Positions 62,515-64,000 of a stretch of DNA of 64,000 nucleotides are shown in pieces. The stretch comes from Senegalia massiliensis (GTDB taxonomy: Bacteria; Bacillota; Clostridia; Tissierellales; SIT17). Numbering within the stretch: the first letter of the stretch is position 1; each line of letters opens with the position of its first letter. Below the pieces are notes generated by a model. The model was given only the letters and a program-made list of their open reading frames with translations. It was not told the DNA's origin and did no database searches. The stretch covers positions 788,064-852,063 of the forward strand of contig NZ_LR130786.1 in the NCBI RefSeq assembly GCF_900626135.1, read 5' to 3'. The translations under genes were made by a program, and so were the position numbers.

Positions 62515-62561
62515 TTGACAATATAAAAAGAATAGTATAATATAAGGATGAACAATGTTCA
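62515..62561 (+). promoter_or_regulatory. Promoter and TetR operator of the 62577 gene
   Basis: TTGACA (62515-62520) with TATAAT at 62536-62541 (15-bp spacer) or TAATAT at 62538-62543 (17-bp). The perfect palindrome TGAACAATGTTCA (62549-62561) covers the start region and ends at the AGGAGGG ribosome site, so TetR binding would block transcription of its own gene. Confidence 0.75.
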
Positions 62562-62576
62562 GGAGGGACATAAAGA

Positions 62577-63143
62577 GTGGAAAACTATAATGTAAATTAT
62601 AAAGAGATTATCTTATCTAAAGCTAAAGAAATTGCCATGAATGAAGGTATAATCAAAATAAATATCCGTACTGTAGCAAAAAACAGTGGTATTGCTATTG
62701 GAACAGTATATAACTATTTTCCCTCAAAGGGTGATTTGCTAGTAGCTGTTATTGAAGACTTCTGGGAAGGAGTTTTTAAGGATATTGATTGGAGAGGTTT
62801 AGCAGATAATAATTTTTATGACAATCTAGAAAAAGTTTATAGTGTTTTACATGATTATCTTCACAACTTTAAAGAGAATTGGCTAGAACAGTTGGCTCTG
62901 CTAAAAACACAGGAGAAATTAATTGGAAGACAAAAAGAAGATGAATATTTCCAAAAGATGTATAGTAAAATAATATTATTAATAGATATGGATAGTAATT
63001 TAAAACAATATCAATGGTCGCAAACTATTTCAAAAGAAAATATGGCAGAGTTTATATTCGAAAATATGCTAATTATGCTTAAAAAAGAAAAAGGGGATAT
63101 GAAACTTTTTATTGAACTCTTAAAAAAAATAATGTCAAATTGA
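62577..63143 (+). CDS. TetR/AcrR family transcriptional regulator
   Basis: 188 aa. The N-terminal HTH domain (about 8-55) reads ILSKAKEIAMNEGIIKINIRTVAKNSGIAIGTVYNYFPSKGDLL (in parts), a standard TetR DNA-binding domain. The rest is an all-helical ligand and dimer domain with an unusual EDFWEGVFKDIDW start. GTG start with AGGAGGG 9 nt upstream. The operator TGAACAATGTTCA occurs at its own promoter and again before the next gene, so it probably represses itself and the 63216 operon. The ligand is unknown. Confidence 0.94.
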   Translation: MENYNVNYKEIILSKAKEIAMNEGIIKINIRTVAKNSGIAIGTVYNYFPSKGDLLVAVIEDFWEGVFKDIDWRGLADNNFYDNLEKVYSVLHDYLHNFKENWLEQLALLKTQEKLIGRQKEDEYFQKMYSKIILLIDMDSNLKQYQWSQTISKENMAEFIFENMLIMLKKEKGDMKLFIELLKKIMSN

Positions 63144-63168
63144 AATCATACTAGGTATGATTTTTTAT
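63143..63168 (+). terminator. Intrinsic terminator after the TetR gene
   Basis: AAATCATAC (63143-63151), loop TAG, GTATGATTT (63155-63163) and a T run. The hairpin starts at the stop codon and separates the regulator from the operon start at 63216. Confidence 0.8.
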
Positions 63169-63179
63169 TTGAACAATCA

Positions 63180-63192
63180 TGAACAATGTTCA
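63180..63192 (+). promoter_or_regulatory. TetR operator, second copy
   Basis: TGAACAATGTTCA, identical to the site at 62549. It is preceded by a related TTGAACAATCA half-site (63169-63179). TTGAAC and TAATAT may be the flanking -35 and -10, with the operator between them. Confidence 0.75.
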
Positions 63193-63215
63193 CTAATATA
63201 TTAAGGGGTGATTAG

Positions 63216-63893
63216 ATGCAAGCTATCATGGAAACTTTATTTGATGCATTATATTTGACTAGTGTAATTACTATAGGGATTATAATGATATTAAAGGGTG
63301 GAAATAATAAACAATTTAAATTATTTGGAATTATGGCAGTTGTACTAGGAGTAGGAGACTCTTTTCATTTAATACCTAGAGCATATGCTCTTCTTACTAC
63401 AGGTCTAGAAAATAATGTTGCTGCACTCGGAATCGGGAAGTTTATTACATCTATTACGATGACAATTTTTTATGTGATTCTATATTATATATGGAGACAA
63501 CGTTATAATATTAAAGGACGTAAAGAGATTACATTTACTATTTATGCTTTGGCTATTGTAAGAATAATATTATGTTTTTTACCTCAAAATGAATGGTTAA
63601 ACCACAATTCACCTGTTTCATGGGGAATATATAGAAATATCCCATTTGCCATTATAGGAATTATAATTATATATATATTCAATTCAGAAGTTAAAAAACA
63701 TGGTGATAAAAATTTTAAATTTATGGCTTTAGCTATTATACTATCTTTTGCATTATATGTACCAGTTGTATTATGGAGCAATGTATTTCCATTAGTCGGT
63801 GTACTAATGATACCTAAAACTCTTGCTTATGTTTGGATAGTACTTATGGGATATAATGAACTTAGATTGGAATCTAAAAATAAAGTAATATAA
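63216..63893 (+). CDS. Seven-helix membrane protein of unknown function
   Basis: 225 aa, about seven transmembrane helices (starts near 7, 36, 73, 107, 141, 167, 193). Polar conserved-looking residues appear in VLGVGDSFHLIPRAYAL and NIPFAIIGIIIIYIF. It lies in an operon with a DUF2871 gene and is under the TetR operator. Regulation by a TetR repressor suggests export or response to a membrane-active compound; no family was recognised. AGGGGTGATTAG precedes the ATG. Confidence 0.8.
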   Translation: MQAIMETLFDALYLTSVITIGIIMILKGGNNKQFKLFGIMAVVLGVGDSFHLIPRAYALLTTGLENNVAALGIGKFITSITMTIFYVILYYIWRQRYNIKGRKEITFTIYALAIVRIILCFLPQNEWLNHNSPVSWGIYRNIPFAIIGIIIIYIFNSEVKKHGDKNFKFMALAIILSFALYVPVVLWSNVFPLVGVLMIPKTLAYVWIVLMGYNELRLESKNKVI

Positions 63894-63923
63894 AAAATAT
63901 ATTAAATATGGAGGTATAAATAA

Positions 63924-64000
63924 ATGAATCGTTATATAAAAACTGCAATTTATTATGCTATACTTGGACTTGCAACAGGTGTCTTTTATAGAGAATTCAC
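63924..64000 (+). CDS. DUF2871-family membrane protein, 3'-truncated by window edge
   Basis: Only the first 25 codons are visible: MNRYIKTAIYYAILGLATGV then FYREF. AYAILGL-x2-GVFYREFT is the N-terminus of DUF2871 proteins, small membrane proteins of ~140 aa without known function. ATATGGAGGTATAAATAA gives a strong ribosome site. It is the second gene of the TetR-regulated unit and continues past the window. Confidence 0.8.
   Translation, partial: MNRYIKTAIYYAILGLATGVFYREF

Noticed and set aside
1..64000. CRISPR arrays, insertion sequences, prophage, tRNA or rRNA genes
   Set aside because: No regularly spaced repeats, transposase or phage-structural genes, and no cloverleaf or rRNA-like sequence were recognised by eye; a tRNA scan would be decisive for tRNAs.

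Overview
The window comes from a very AT-rich, low-G+C, Gram-positive, anaerobic spore-former of the Clostridia type; a Tissierella-like lineage is possible but not resolved here. The evidence is strong AGGAGG ribosome sites, frequent TTG and GTG starts, a T-box in front of ileS, a Spo0E-like peptide, a LysM/GH18 spore-type enzyme, formate-THF ligase, a class D sortase and oxygen-defence genes (SOD, peroxiredoxin). No rRNA, tRNA, prophage, insertion sequence or CRISPR array was seen. Most convergent gene pairs share one palindromic, bidirectional terminator.

Layout. 1-846: end of a MATE exporter. 898-4372: operon of an ECF sigma factor, a membrane protein that may be its anti-sigma, and an ABC-2 transporter, with an ECF-type promoter in front. 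4443-5224: a 50-aa membrane peptide and a CoA-type Nudix hydrolase. 5388-9304: nqrBCDEF for a Na+-pumping NADH dehydrogenase without nqrA. 9348-10582: peroxiredoxin, an Xre regulator and a Spo0E-like peptide with paired operator-like palindromes. 10621-15292: iadA and ileS with its T-box. 15308-25456: housekeeping (HAD phosphatase, EamA exporter, sortase, SDR, inositol phosphatase, Ca2+ ATPase, LysM-GH18, HPr, PepV). 25631-31526: DUF1328 peptide, HD-GYP, hutI, fhs and a YjiH transporter. 31569-34484: stress-type genes (baeRF, PRC barrel, second DUF1328, YihY).

34506-36204: a MATE gene followed by a thioredoxin whose first active-site cysteine is an in-frame TGA. A SECIS-like hairpin sits just after it, so the gene probably encodes a selenoprotein (U-x-x-C) that normal gene calling would miss. 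36342-40791: NhaC, a GlnK/GlnL-like two-component pair, and a DUF4258/YgiT toxin-antitoxin-like pair ending in a 48-bp perfect palindrome. 40964-41165: two tandem related peptides of 35 and 26 aa. 41212-49169: transporters (NMT1-type ABC, YfcC, MATE, AGCS) and a MenA-like prenyltransferase. 49307-55784: acetyltransferases, Fur-boxed SOD, ferritin-like protein, nitroreductase, TtcA-like, FAD and radical SAM proteins. 55971-58438: a compositionally distinct cassette of a double-HTH MerR regulator and an ABC exporter, with the same promoter module before both. 58609-62082: DUF881 and small membrane or orphan genes including an M50-like protease. 62515-64000: a TetR-controlled operon with duplicated operators, ending in a truncated DUF2871 gene.

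Taken together, the cell seems to depend on sodium (Nqr, NhaC, AGCS), ferment amino acids and peptides (PepV, IadA, HutI, Fhs), use selenium, and cope with oxygen. All functional statements rest on reading motifs and remembered family features; no database search was run.
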